The notes under the pieces were generated by a model. That model saw only the letters and a list, made by a program, of their open reading frames with translations. It was not told where the DNA came from and ran no database searches. The position numbers and the translations under genes were made by a program. A stretch of DNA of 64,000 nucleotides from an uncultured Saprospiraceae bacterium (GTDB lineage Bacteria > Bacteroidota > Bacteroidia > Chitinophagales > Saprospiraceae): positions 1-64,000 of the forward strand of contig CALMSO010000026.1 in NCBI GenBank assembly GCA_937872385.1, read 5' to 3'. Positions 26,074-34,758 of this stretch are shown piece by piece (within the stretch, counting starts at the first letter, position 1; each line of letters starts with the position of its first letter).

Positions 26074-26817
26074 TCAGGTAGTGAGCGCCCCGCACACGCT
26101 GATGGTTTGGCCAGAGATATAAGCGGCCATATCCGAGCCAAGAAACACGCATAAATCAGCGACTTCTTCGGCCTTGCCGAGCCGTTTCAAGGGAATGTTA
26201 GTCAGATAAGCCGCTTTGGTTTTTTCGTCGAGTTGCTCGGTCATATCGGTTTCGATGAAGCCTGGAGCTACCGCATTGCAACGAATATTGCGCGCGCCCA
26301 TTTCTTTGGCAATGGACTTGGTAAATCCAAAAATACCCGCCTTGGAGGCAGCGTAGTTGGCCTGTCCGGCATTACCGGTGATGCCCACAATCGAACTCAT
26401 GTTGATAATCGAGCCGCCGGTACGCATCATGGGGCGCAAGACGTGTTTCGTCAGGTTGAAAACTGATTTCAGATTAGTATCAATAACTCGATCCCACTGT
26501 GCTTCGGTCATGCGCAGCATCAGGGTATCCTGAGTGATACCGGCGTTATTCACTAAAATATCAATGCGGCCAAAGTCTTCGAGCACTGCCTTGACCAATT
26601 CCTCCGCGCCTGCGTAGGAGCCAGCGTCGGATTTGTAGGCTTTTGCTTTAATACCCGTTTGCGCAAGCTCAGCTTCAATAGCTTGGGCCGGCGCCTCCGA
26701 AGAAAAATAGGTGAAAGCCACCTGTGCACCCTGCTCAGCAAAGCGCCGAACGATAGAAGTGCCAATGCCGCGTGATCCGCCGGTGATGAGGGCCACCTTA
26801 TCTTGCAAAAGTTTCAT
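26074..26817 (-). CDS. fabG: 3-oxoacyl-[acyl-carrier-protein] reductase
   Basis: NADPH-dependent reduction of 3-oxoacyl-ACP in fatty acid elongation. The 247-residue short-chain dehydrogenase has the cofactor motif ALITGGSRGIGTSI, the NNAG motif (LVNNAGITQD), the catalytic Ser in INMSSIVGITGN, and the YxxxK motif (ANYAASKAGIFGFTKSIAKE), followed by VAPGFIETDMT and LGKAEEVADLCVFL, all typical of FabG. One oddity is the end, ISVCGALTT, where most FabG end in V(D/N)GG(M/Y). It has its own strong promoter at 26842-26871 though a MarR gene lies upstream on the same strand. Confidence 0.95.
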   Translation of the reverse strand: MKLLQDKVALITGGSRGIGTSIVRRFAEQGAQVAFTYFSSEAPAQAIEAELAQTGIKAKAYKSDAGSYAGAEELVKAVLEDFGRIDILVNNAGITQDTLMLRMTEAQWDRVIDTNLKSVFNLTKHVLRPMMRTGGSIINMSSIVGITGNAGQANYAASKAGIFGFTKSIAKEMGARNIRCNAVAPGFIETDMTEQLDEKTKAAYLTNIPLKRLGKAEEVADLCVFLGSDMAAYISGQTISVCGALTT

Positions 26818-26841
26818 GTCGGTTTAGGTTTTGTTTAGTTG

Positions 26842-26871
26842 CAAAAGTAGAGGAAAAAATATTTGCCGCAA
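26842..26871 (-). promoter_or_regulatory. Full Bacteroidota promoter of fabG
   Basis: On the minus strand TTG (26871-26869), 19-bp spacer, then TACTTTTG (26849-26842), the best match in the window to TTG-N19-TAnnTTTG. The fabG ATG is 25 bp downstream of the -7. Confidence 0.8.
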
Positions 26872-26874
26872 GGC

Positions 26875-27324
26875 TCATCCCCTGATTTTATCGAGTAATG
26901 CGCTCAACTGCTCGGCTTCGGTCTCGCTGAGGCGTTGCAGGGCCTTGTCCATCGCGTCGTCCTGCTGGTCGAGTTTGGCCAATAGTGCTTCTCCAGCGTC
27001 GCTCAGGGTCACATCCACCAGACGCTTATCTCCGGGGCACACACTGCGAATCACTAAGCCTTTCTGGCAAAGCCGATCCACCATACGCGAGGTATCGGCC
27101 ATTTTATCCAACAACCGGTCGCGGATGTCGGAGGTAGAAATAGGCTTGCCAGCTCCTCGCAAAATACGCAGCACATTATATTGTTGCATCGTAATACCGA
27201 AAGGCTTGAGGTGCGTACGAATATGGTCGGTCAGCCAATTAGTGGTAAAAATTAAATTGACCACTGCTTTTTGGTACGGGTTGCGAAAAGGCTTCTTTTG
27301 CCGAATGGCTTCTTCTATTTTCAT
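26875..27324 (-). CDS. MarR-family transcriptional regulator
   Basis: 149-residue winged-helix protein. N-terminal helix KPFRNPYQKAVVNLIFTTNWLTDH, HTH VLRILRGAGKPISTSDIRDRLLDKMADTSRMVDRL, wing VCPGDKRLVDVTLSDAG, and a coiled dimerisation end. An ATG 45 bp further upstream (27369) would give 164 residues, but it overlaps a -7 promoter element (27367-27374); the family also normally starts at MKIEEAI, so 27324 was chosen. Bacteroidota members of this type often sit near lipid or redox genes. Control of the neighbouring fabG is possible but not shown. Confidence 0.88.
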   Translation of the reverse strand: MKIEEAIRQKKPFRNPYQKAVVNLIFTTNWLTDHIRTHLKPFGITMQQYNVLRILRGAGKPISTSDIRDRLLDKMADTSRMVDRLCQKGLVIRSVCPGDKRLVDVTLSDAGEALLAKLDQQDDAMDKALQRLSETEAEQLSALLDKIRG

Positions 27325-27366
27325 CTTATGCTTCGTTGATATCCTTGCAATATTCATTGAAATGCG

Positions 27367-27374
27367 CAAATTTA
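27367..27374 (-). promoter_or_regulatory. -7 promoter element of the second marR gene
   Basis: Minus-strand TAAATTTG matches TAnnTTTG and ends 43 bp before the chosen start; no TTG at the expected spacing. Confidence 0.5.
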
Positions 27375-27501
27375 GTGCGAAACTGATGCACTTTTGGTAT
27401 TTTAATAATTATTTTCAATGTTTAAACACTAAAATAATTGATTTGTTTGCGCAGTTTCTTAAGTACCTGTACAAAGCTGATTGCCATCGTTAAAAACATT
27501 C

Positions 27502-29151
27502 TTAATCACGCAAAGCTTTAAATTCAGAGCCGTCTTTCCATTTCGGGAACGTGGTTTCATTCGCTAAGCGCCGTCCGATATTGAAATATAATTGTGCATC
27601 TTGCGCCACGCCGGATAGCACCCAAAGCTCCGGCAGATATTTATCGCTTGGCTGGTGATAGCGCTTGGCTGTAAAATCATCGGCCCGACTGCGGGCATAC
27701 TCCTTGCCTTCGGTCATGTGATCGTAGCCTCCGCTGGCATACAGTGCAGGAATGCCTACTTTCGCAAAGTTGAAATGGTCAGATCGGAAATAGAATCCTT
27801 TTTCCGGCTCTTGGTCGGGCAAGATGTAACGCCCCTGTCGGCCGGCCTCCTCGCTGGCGTAGTCGTCGAGTTCGGATTGACCAAAACCCACCACCGTGAG
27901 GTCGCGCATGGGGCCATTGGGGTTCATACCGTCCATATTGATATTGGCTACGGTTTTATCCACTGCGAAGATCGGATTTTTGGCATAATGCTCAGACCCC
28001 AGCAGCCCTTGCTCTTCCGCCGTTACGAACAAAAACACCACCGAGCGCTCGGGCCGGTTTTTCATTTTTGTAAAAGCTTTGGCAATAGCCAACAAGGCCG
28101 AAGTGCCGCTGGCGTTGTCTAATGCGCCATTGTAAATGGAATCGCCCTGAACCGGCTGCCCGACGCCGAGGTGATCCCAGTGCGCCGAATAAATGATGGT
28201 TTCGTCTGGCCGCTTGCTGCCGCGAATAAGACCCACCACGTTCTGCGAAACGTCTTTTTTCATCCGATTGGATAAACCCGTGGAGATACGCAAGCCAAGC
28301 GGAATCGGCTTGAAGCCTGGGGTTTGGGCCCGCTCAAAAAAGCGACCGCCCTCTACGGTAGCATTTCTGAACAGTTCGGCGGCAGTCGTCAGCGTTACCC
28401 AGCCCTGAATAGCGCATTTGCGCATACCTGCGTCAGGCGTTTGCAAATTGAGGCGTGGATTCAAGGAGCCGCGCGGCACAAACCAAGGATAGCCCGCAGC
28501 ATTGGTTTCATGTATGATGAGCACCCCGGCCGCTCCCTGGCGAGCAGCTTCTTCGTATTTGTAAGTCCAACGACCATAGTAAGTCATGATGTTGCCTTTG
28601 AAAAAGGTAGAATCAGCGGTTTCGTTTTGAAAACCCGGATCATTGACCATCACTAAAGCGATTTTGCCTTTCATGTCAATGCCTTCATAATCATTCCAAC
28701 CGTACTCCGGGGCCACGATACCGTAGCCGCAGAAGACCACTTCGGCGTCTTGCACCTCAATTCGCTCCTGCTCACGCTCGGAGTAAATGACATAATCATC
28801 CTTTATCGCCAGTTCAAAATTGCCTTTAGGACTTTGCACGCGCATCACCGGATCGGGCGTTGGAGTTATTTCTACCAAAGGTACCTCCTGAAAATAGCTG
28901 CCCTGATTACCTGGCTCAATGCCCATTTTTTCTAATTCGTTTTTCAAATAAGCGATGGTTTTGGTCTCTCCTTCGGTGAAAGGTTTGCGGCCCAAAAATT
29001 CGTCAGAAGCTAACACGCGCATGTGCCGATCGAATTCGGTGGTGTCAATGGTAATTTCCTCCAGCCCCCGGCTTTGCGTAGCATCGGTTTGGCAATGGGT
29101 AAAACCGGCGATAAGTGCCGCGGCTAATAAGATTACAGACAGGTATTTCAT
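27502..29151 (-). CDS. M28-family zinc peptidase, lipoprotein, with PA domain
   Basis: 549-residue exported peptidase. The chosen start MKYLSVILLAAALIAGFTHC gives a lipoprotein signal with cysteine at residue 20; an ATG 24 bp upstream is less likely. A PA domain (about 130-290, VVFCGYGIVAPEYGWNDYEG) is inserted before or within the M28 catalytic domain, whose zinc ligands and active-site residues lie in IYSAHWDHLG, NGALDNASGTSALL, VTAEEQGLLGSEH and MDGMNPNG. The late histidine is in FRSDHFNF. Aminopeptidase or carboxypeptidase activity on peptides at the cell surface is inferred, in line with the secreted M36 peptidase elsewhere in the window. Confidence 0.93.
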   Translation of the reverse strand: MKYLSVILLAAALIAGFTHCQTDATQSRGLEEITIDTTEFDRHMRVLASDEFLGRKPFTEGETKTIAYLKNELEKMGIEPGNQGSYFQEVPLVEITPTPDPVMRVQSPKGNFELAIKDDYVIYSEREQERIEVQDAEVVFCGYGIVAPEYGWNDYEGIDMKGKIALVMVNDPGFQNETADSTFFKGNIMTYYGRWTYKYEEAARQGAAGVLIIHETNAAGYPWFVPRGSLNPRLNLQTPDAGMRKCAIQGWVTLTTAAELFRNATVEGGRFFERAQTPGFKPIPLGLRISTGLSNRMKKDVSQNVVGLIRGSKRPDETIIYSAHWDHLGVGQPVQGDSIYNGALDNASGTSALLAIAKAFTKMKNRPERSVVFLFVTAEEQGLLGSEHYAKNPIFAVDKTVANINMDGMNPNGPMRDLTVVGFGQSELDDYASEEAGRQGRYILPDQEPEKGFYFRSDHFNFAKVGIPALYASGGYDHMTEGKEYARSRADDFTAKRYHQPSDKYLPELWVLSGVAQDAQLYFNIGRRLANETTFPKWKDGSEFKALRD

Positions 29152-29240
29152 TGGTAGTACAGTTTGAATTAGCAATAAGTAAAAGCGAAAATAGCAAAAT
29201 CGGCGATTTCTATCCGGTTAATTTCTGCTTGGTGCGTTTT

Positions 29241-32200
29241 TCAATCGTCCAACGCTTCGGTGGCAGCATCGGCGAAACTATCCGCGGTTGTATTATATCG
29301 AACAAAATTGCACCATTGGCAATTGGGTTTACCACAGCCTTCATAAAATTCATGTTGCAAAATACGGTCGTAGGTTTCCCTAATGAGTGCCCGCAGCATC
29401 TGCACGTCTGTGGTACCCAGCTCCACTGGCAGGTCTATGAAGCGACCTTTAGCATCCGGTTCGAGCCACGATATACGCCCAGTAGCGGCGCGGCGCGCGT
29501 GGCGGCCCGTGCTTTCGTAAAGTATTTTATAAAAAACGAGTTGTCGCCAATAAGGACTTCCGTGCGGCGGCAATTGTGCGGCATCCCGCAGTTTTTTAGC
29601 GTTCGGTTTACCTGTTTTATAATCCACAATGGCATCGCCAGCACCATCGTGCAAATCGAGGCGGTCAATTGTGCCCGTGAGCGGCACCCCGTCCACCTCC
29701 ACTTGGCGTACCGACCATTCTACCCGCACCTGCCGCGGCCAGGTCGCTACGTGCTGTTGGTAATAAGCTTGTAGGTGTCGTTGCCCGATTTCCAGCCGCC
29801 GCTCGTACTCCTGCCGGGAAAAATTGCCGCGCAGTTGTTGCATTTCTTCAATAAAAAACTGAATGAGCACACCTTCCGGCAGAAATTTTCTGTTGCTGGA
29901 TTGCCCCATTTTGTCGAATAGGCGGCGCAAGGCCTGATGCATAGCTGTACCATAAGCAGCGGCCTCGCTCATGCGCACAGGAGCGCGCAACACATGCTCG
30001 AAGTAGAAGCTCAGCGGGCAATCAAGGTAGCGATTGAGTGCAGAAATGTTCATGCGAAAGCCTTCCAACAATTCGTTTACGATGGTTTCCTCCGGCGGAG
30101 CCAGCACGGGCGCTGAAGTCAGTTGTAGCTGTTGCGCTTCGGCTAAAACCTTGCTGGCAGCGGTGCGCACTTGTACGGTCAAGTCTGTGCCAGTGATCAT
30201 TTCGTCCACGAAAACAGCCCGTTGTAGCTCCTTACCGGCAGCGTCTTGCTCGCCAAAGGAAATTTGGAGCCGCTCTTTGGCGCGGGTCATTGCCACATAA
30301 AACAAGCGGCGACGAGCCTCAATGGCGTCTTCCTCGCCACCGGGCACGAGCGTGTCGGGCAAGGGAAAGCGAGAATGATTGCCACGCGTACCGGGTTCCC
30401 AGCCATCTTTAGTACAATCCAGTAAAAATACCCTTTGAAATTCTAAGCCCTTGGCACTGTGTGCCGTGAGAAGTTGCACTCCTTGGGTCGCCGAAGTTGT
30501 TTTTTGTACAGCAATTGGCAGGTGGTTATCGTCCATGCGTTGCAGCATTTCCAACAATTGGCGCAAGCTTAGCCTCGGATGCCGACGGGTTTCTTCTTGT
30601 ACAAAGTCGAAGAAGGTTTTTACAACTTGCAGCAGCCAGATATGGTCGGCATCATCCAGCACTTTTTTTAACAAGCCGCTGCGGTTGACCAATTTTTCTA
30701 ATAAAACAAGCGGGCCGGCGCTGTGCAATCCTGTTAGGAGCGCTTCATTGAGTTCGGCTAATTGTGTAAAAGCCTCCGGATGTGCCATATTTAATTTGGC
30801 GAGCAACCCTTTGTCGCGTAGTAATACTCGCAAGGGAGGGACTTGCTCATCGGCAAAGGTGGCGATATGGCGACTAAGTTTAGCCACATCTGCCGGAAGC
30901 ACACCTAAAAAATCGGAGTAAAACAGACGAAACAACAAATGTTCACCACTGTGTGGCTGGTTGTATTCGGCTTGTAAATACTCGAACATTTCCCGAATAT
31001 TGCGGATGAGTGGCAAATCGAGAATATTCACGCTGCGCCGACTATGGTACGGAATGCTTTTTTTTGCAAGCAGCGAAATAATATTTTGCGCCTGCCGATG
31101 CCGGGCATAAATAATGGCGACCTCCTCCAGCGGAAACCCCTCTGCCTGCATCTGCGCTATTTGCGCTACAATGTCAGCGTCTTCGTGCCGACGGTCGGGA
31201 TACATCACCACTTCGGGAGGCAATTCAAGGCGGGCAAATTCTGGATGACGGGCCCTGAGCGTTTTGGTAAGATTTGGCTCGCCTATCGTATGTATAACGC
31301 GAATGCGATTATGCTGAATCAGCGCTGCCGCGGCATCGAGAATGTTTTGCGAAGAGCGGTAGTTTTCATTGAGCAGCACCAACTGCACATCGCGCTGGTA
31401 GGCTTGGTAAAAATCGGCGAGATTTTTCAGGCGGGCCCCCTGAAATTCGTAAATGGACTGGTCGTCGTCGCCCACGATGAATAGATTGGGACTGTCCCAA
31501 TATTCGACCAATTTTTTCAGAATATTATTTTGTGCACCGTTGGTATCCTGGTATTCATCCACCAAGAAATAGAGATACTGCTCCTGATAGTTGCGCAGCA
31601 GGGCTTCGTCTTGCTCAAAAGCTTGCAATACCCACAGAATCATATCATCGTAATCGTAGCGCCGGGCTTGCTGCATGGCTTGCTCGAAACGCGGGTAAAG
31701 CGCCGCCGCCGCCCGCAGCCGTTCCATCCGGATGGTAGTATCTTCCATTTTGGCTTGCTTCAGCTCGCCTTTTTTGAAATTGCCACGCGTCAATTGATAA
31801 ATAAACTCCGGCCGATTGGGCAAATCGGCGAGGTAAGCGTCAATCTGCTGCTGCACGTAGGTTACTGACCAAGCTTCCGTTTTCATTTGCCGAAACAACT
31901 CGTACAGGTGCTTTTCGTAAAAATACACATCCGACTGCCCCCGCTTGAGCGGATGCGCCACGTCGAGTTCGTCTATCAGTTTGCGTATGATTTCTACCCG
32001 CTCCAAGTCACTCACCGGCTCAATGTTGTGCCTTCCGAATCGCTCGACGTTATCCTGAATGATGGTATTACAAAATGAATGAAAGGTGTAAATATGCACT
32101 CGGTGGGCGTCCGGCCCAATGAGTTCGAGTAAACGCCGGCGCATGGCGTGCACGCCCGCATCCGTAAAAGTGAGGCAAAGAATATTTTGCGGCAGCGTAT

Positions 32201-32423
32201 CGGTTTCGGTCAGAATGCAGCCTACCCGTGTGGCGAGTATTTGTGTTTTGCCGGTACCTGGGCCAGCTATTACCAATATGGGCCCCTCGATATGCGCTAC
32301 CGCCGCGCGCTGTGCGGCATTGAGCTGCTGCAAAGCCTGCTGAAAACGCTGGTTGTATAGTTGTTGTGCATCCAAACTTGGCAAATTTTGTACCTGATTG
32401 TTTTTGTATGGTATCCAATCCAA
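29241..32423 (-). CDS. UvrD/PcrA-type helicase fused to an Fe-S PD-(D/E)XK nuclease
   Basis: 1060-residue DNA repair or recombination enzyme. The N-terminal superfamily-1 helicase has Walker A AGPGTGKTQILATRV (near residue 53), motif II VDEYQDTN, motif III GDDDQSIYEFQGA, motif IV ENYRSS, motif V TAHSAKGLEF, and motif VI VAMTRAKERL. The C-terminal RecB-like nuclease has GTIDRLDLH and IVDYKTGK. One cysteine (C802, LDCPLSFYFE) before the nuclease and three after it (C1030, C1035, C1038 in GCGKPNCQWC) match the 4Fe-4S staple of AddB-type nucleases. Both activities are in one chain, unlike AddAB where they are split. It probably acts on double-strand-break ends. Confidence 0.93.
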   Translation of the reverse strand: MDWIPYKNNQVQNLPSLDAQQLYNQRFQQALQQLNAAQRAAVAHIEGPILVIAGPGTGKTQILATRVGCILTETDTLPQNILCLTFTDAGVHAMRRRLLELIGPDAHRVHIYTFHSFCNTIIQDNVERFGRHNIEPVSDLERVEIIRKLIDELDVAHPLKRGQSDVYFYEKHLYELFRQMKTEAWSVTYVQQQIDAYLADLPNRPEFIYQLTRGNFKKGELKQAKMEDTTIRMERLRAAAALYPRFEQAMQQARRYDYDDMILWVLQAFEQDEALLRNYQEQYLYFLVDEYQDTNGAQNNILKKLVEYWDSPNLFIVGDDDQSIYEFQGARLKNLADFYQAYQRDVQLVLLNENYRSSQNILDAAAALIQHNRIRVIHTIGEPNLTKTLRARHPEFARLELPPEVVMYPDRRHEDADIVAQIAQMQAEGFPLEEVAIIYARHRQAQNIISLLAKKSIPYHSRRSVNILDLPLIRNIREMFEYLQAEYNQPHSGEHLLFRLFYSDFLGVLPADVAKLSRHIATFADEQVPPLRVLLRDKGLLAKLNMAHPEAFTQLAELNEALLTGLHSAGPLVLLEKLVNRSGLLKKVLDDADHIWLLQVVKTFFDFVQEETRRHPRLSLRQLLEMLQRMDDNHLPIAVQKTTSATQGVQLLTAHSAKGLEFQRVFLLDCTKDGWEPGTRGNHSRFPLPDTLVPGGEEDAIEARRRLFYVAMTRAKERLQISFGEQDAAGKELQRAVFVDEMITGTDLTVQVRTAASKVLAEAQQLQLTSAPVLAPPEETIVNELLEGFRMNISALNRYLDCPLSFYFEHVLRAPVRMSEAAAYGTAMHQALRRLFDKMGQSSNRKFLPEGVLIQFFIEEMQQLRGNFSRQEYERRLEIGQRHLQAYYQQHVATWPRQVRVEWSVRQVEVDGVPLTGTIDRLDLHDGAGDAIVDYKTGKPNAKKLRDAAQLPPHGSPYWRQLVFYKILYESTGRHARRAATGRISWLEPDAKGRFIDLPVELGTTDVQMLRALIRETYDRILQHEFYEGCGKPNCQWCNFVRYNTTADSFADAATEALDD

Positions 32424-32550
32424 ACGCGGTACGCATTTTTCAGAATGTAATAATCCGGTGAATTATTTTGACAATTGAGTAAAAATTTGTATTATATGCG
32501 TGCTTATTTATGCACTTATTTCTATCATTTTTAAACCTGAATTTTATAAT

Positions 32551-33723
32551 ATGCAACAAGCTATTCTAATCCTTGTGCTTTGTTTGGCACCTTTTATTAC
32601 ACTTTTTGCACAATATACAACGGTACAGTTCAATTTGGAAAAAAATTATTTCAACGAAGGGCAGCCGCTGCCCGCCGAGCGCCCGCTGATGTTTACAGGT
32701 AGCCTCCCGGCCGGGGCCGAGCTATTGGAAATCAGTATTCTACCCGAAAAGGCAAAAGCCAGCAAAGATGCACTTTATACGGCTACCTGGAAGCAACAAA
32801 CGAGCAATAACAACGGTTTGTACAACCTCGCCGTCAATTATCCGCTCCGCTCTTCCAGCAATTACGATTTCAAATTTCAGTTTTTTCGCCCAATGAGCGC
32901 CAATGAGCGCGCCGAACTGGGCCGGAAAATAGCGGGGCAAGTCATTGCTTATTCCGATGCGGGTATGCGTCTCGGTGCGAATAAAATGACCTGGGCCAGC
33001 AACAAAAGACGATTGCTCAATGGGATGAACCAGCTCGTTGAAGAAGCGCTTGCCAACTATCGCAATCCAAACGATGTAGCTTTTCTTAGTTTTTCGAGGG
33101 CTATTGCTAAACAATTGGACCAAATGGACAGCGAAAGCCCCTTGGGCAAGGACAGTGTAGCCCTCACTGCGTGGCGCAGTCGCCTCGAACAACAGCAAGC
33201 AGCCTTGCATCGTCAAATTACGGCTGAGGTGGATCAAATCATGACGCAAAACTGGCTCGTGCTAAGCGCTGATTATTACATAGACAATTACGAAACAGAA
33301 CAAAAACAGCGCTCCTTTGCGCTTAATATTGGCTACGGCGGCGTATATTTATCCGGGCAATTTGATGACCTGACCTATGGCGACGCCCCCTACTTAGGGT
33401 TGGCTTTTCCATTGAGTAATAGCAATATCGCGCCAAAATTTCTGCGCAACTCGTCGGTAACCTTAGGCGCTTTTATCCAAAATTTCACCGATGCCGAGGG
33501 CCATGAAGTAAGCGGCGTGGTGGTCAATCGTCCAATGTATCTGGGCTTAGACTACAAGCTGTTTCAGTTTGTTCGTTTCAATGCTGGTGCCACCCTGTTG
33601 GAGAGTAGCCGCCCCATTATGGATGCCAATGGCATGGAGCTGGGGATAGATCGCCAGATTTTTGTGCGCCCTTTTATTGGACTCAGCGCCCGCATTGACT
33701 TGTCCATACAGCTTGGAAAATAA
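32551..33723 (+). CDS. Exported protein of unknown function, probable outer-surface beta protein
   Basis: 390-residue protein; the start at 32551 gives a clean signal peptide (MQQAILILVLCLAPFITLFAQ), while the 17 residues before it in frame look like leader noise. The N-terminal half has an Ig-like strand region followed by a helical segment (about 120-250, many Gln/Arg/Ala). The C-terminal third has alternating strands (ALNIGYGGVYLSGQFDDLTYG, FIGLSARIDLSIQLGK) ending in a C-terminal hydrophobic-alternating strand, as in outer-membrane barrels. No family recognised. It lies before the OmpA lipoprotein gene (184 bp) on the same strand. Confidence 0.65.
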   Translation: MQQAILILVLCLAPFITLFAQYTTVQFNLEKNYFNEGQPLPAERPLMFTGSLPAGAELLEISILPEKAKASKDALYTATWKQQTSNNNGLYNLAVNYPLRSSSNYDFKFQFFRPMSANERAELGRKIAGQVIAYSDAGMRLGANKMTWASNKRRLLNGMNQLVEEALANYRNPNDVAFLSFSRAIAKQLDQMDSESPLGKDSVALTAWRSRLEQQQAALHRQITAEVDQIMTQNWLVLSADYYIDNYETEQKQRSFALNIGYGGVYLSGQFDDLTYGDAPYLGLAFPLSNSNIAPKFLRNSSVTLGAFIQNFTDAEGHEVSGVVVNRPMYLGLDYKLFQFVRFNAGATLLESSRPIMDANGMELGIDRQIFVRPFIGLSARIDLSIQLGK

Positions 33724-33767
33724 TTTTTTAAACACTTGATTTACAATTTTTTAATTGTTTTTCGTTG

Positions 33768-33775
33768 TAAATTTG
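33768..33775 (+). promoter_or_regulatory. Possible -7 promoter element upstream of the OmpA lipoprotein gene
   Basis: TAAATTTG matches TAnnTTTG, 132 bp before the chosen ATG; no well-spaced -33 element. Confidence 0.35.
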
Positions 33776-33907
33776 TTTGCTATTCATTGTACAGCACAGA
33801 CTGTCGAAGTGACTTTTCGAGCGTGTCACCGTTTAAATTGGGTAGTGCATACACAACAGTATATACCATTTTTTCAACACGTTTCTCATCACAAAAACCT
33901 TTATCAC

Positions 33908-34585
33908 ATGACAACGAAATTTCGTTTTCGACCAATCCTCATTTTGCTGATATTGTCACTTGCCATAGCGCCTTCCTGCAAGAGCAGCAAAGCGGTAAAA
34001 GGCGGTGCCATTGGGGCGGCGGCTGGCGGTACAGTCGGGGGCATTATTGGTAGCAAAAGAGGCAATACCGCGGCGGGCATCATCATCGGAGCAGCCGTCG
34101 GGGGCGCAGCGGGCGCGCTCATCGGGCGTTACATGGATCGCCAAGCGAAAGAAATTGAAAAAGAAGTGGAAGGCGTACAAGTAGAGCGTGTCGGCGAAGG
34201 CATCCTCCTTACTTTCGATTCAGGACTGCTTTTTGGCTTTGATTCGTATCAACTGACCACCAAAACCCGCGCCAATCTTGATGATCTGGCCGATATTCTT
34301 AAAAAATACCCTGATACTGAAATCGTTGTGGAAGGACACACGGATGGCATCGGCTCAGATTCTTATAACATGACCCTTTCCAAACGCCGCGCTAACGCCG
34401 TTTCTAATTACCTCTCGCAAAAGGGTGTTCCCAAAAGCCGCCTCACGGTGAATGGCTATGGCAAAACGCGCCCCGTAGCCGATAATGACACCGACGCTGG
34501 CCGCGCCCAAAATCGCCGCGTAGAAATTGCGCTTTTCGCAAATGAAAACCTGAAAAAAGCTGCCCAAAGCGGGGAGCTTAAATAG
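33908..34585 (+). CDS. OmpA-family lipoprotein with glycine-zipper segment
   Basis: 225-residue envelope protein. MTTKFRFRPILILLILSLAIAPSC gives a lipoprotein signal with cysteine 24. Next is a glycine-rich zipper (about 31-72, GGAIGAAAGGTVGGIIGS and GAAVGGAAGALIGRYMD), then an OmpA peptidoglycan-binding domain: LLFGFDSYQLTTKTRANLDDLA, VEGHTDGIGSDSYN, LSKRRANAVSNYL and AQNRRVEIAL, with the conserved D and R that bind diaminopimelate. A longer frame begins at 33755, but the lipoprotein start at 33908 is far better. Likely role is tethering the outer membrane to peptidoglycan. Confidence 0.93.
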   Translation: MTTKFRFRPILILLILSLAIAPSCKSSKAVKGGAIGAAAGGTVGGIIGSKRGNTAAGIIIGAAVGGAAGALIGRYMDRQAKEIEKEVEGVQVERVGEGILLTFDSGLLFGFDSYQLTTKTRANLDDLADILKKYPDTEIVVEGHTDGIGSDSYNMTLSKRRANAVSNYLSQKGVPKSRLTVNGYGKTRPVADNDTDAGRAQNRRVEIALFANENLKKAAQSGELK

Positions 34586-34594
34586 CCCGATAGC

Positions 34595-34648
34595 AAAGGA
34601 GGGATGCCACTCATCTGGAGCAAATCCGTGCATAAGCATTCCTCCTTT
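34595..34648 (+). terminator. Hairpin terminator after the OmpA lipoprotein gene
   Basis: 13-bp stem aaaggagggatgc (34595-34607) / gcattcctccttt (34636-34648) with one G-U pair and a 28-nt loop, 9 bp after the stop. There is no long U-tract, so it may be a weaker terminator. Confidence 0.55.
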
Positions 34649-34758
34649 ACTTATTCCCAAAACGCTTCCCCGACATCTCCCGCCACCTTTTTGTTGCTAA
34701 CAAACTTATGCGCGCCAACGATAAAAAACTATCTTCACGCAGATAAAAGGCTTATGAT

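Noticed and set aside
26831..27493. 220-residue forward frame
   Set aside because: Lies antisense to the second marR gene, which has clear family motifs.
29115..29774. 219-residue forward frame
   Set aside because: Antisense to the helicase-nuclease C-terminus and the M28 peptidase start.
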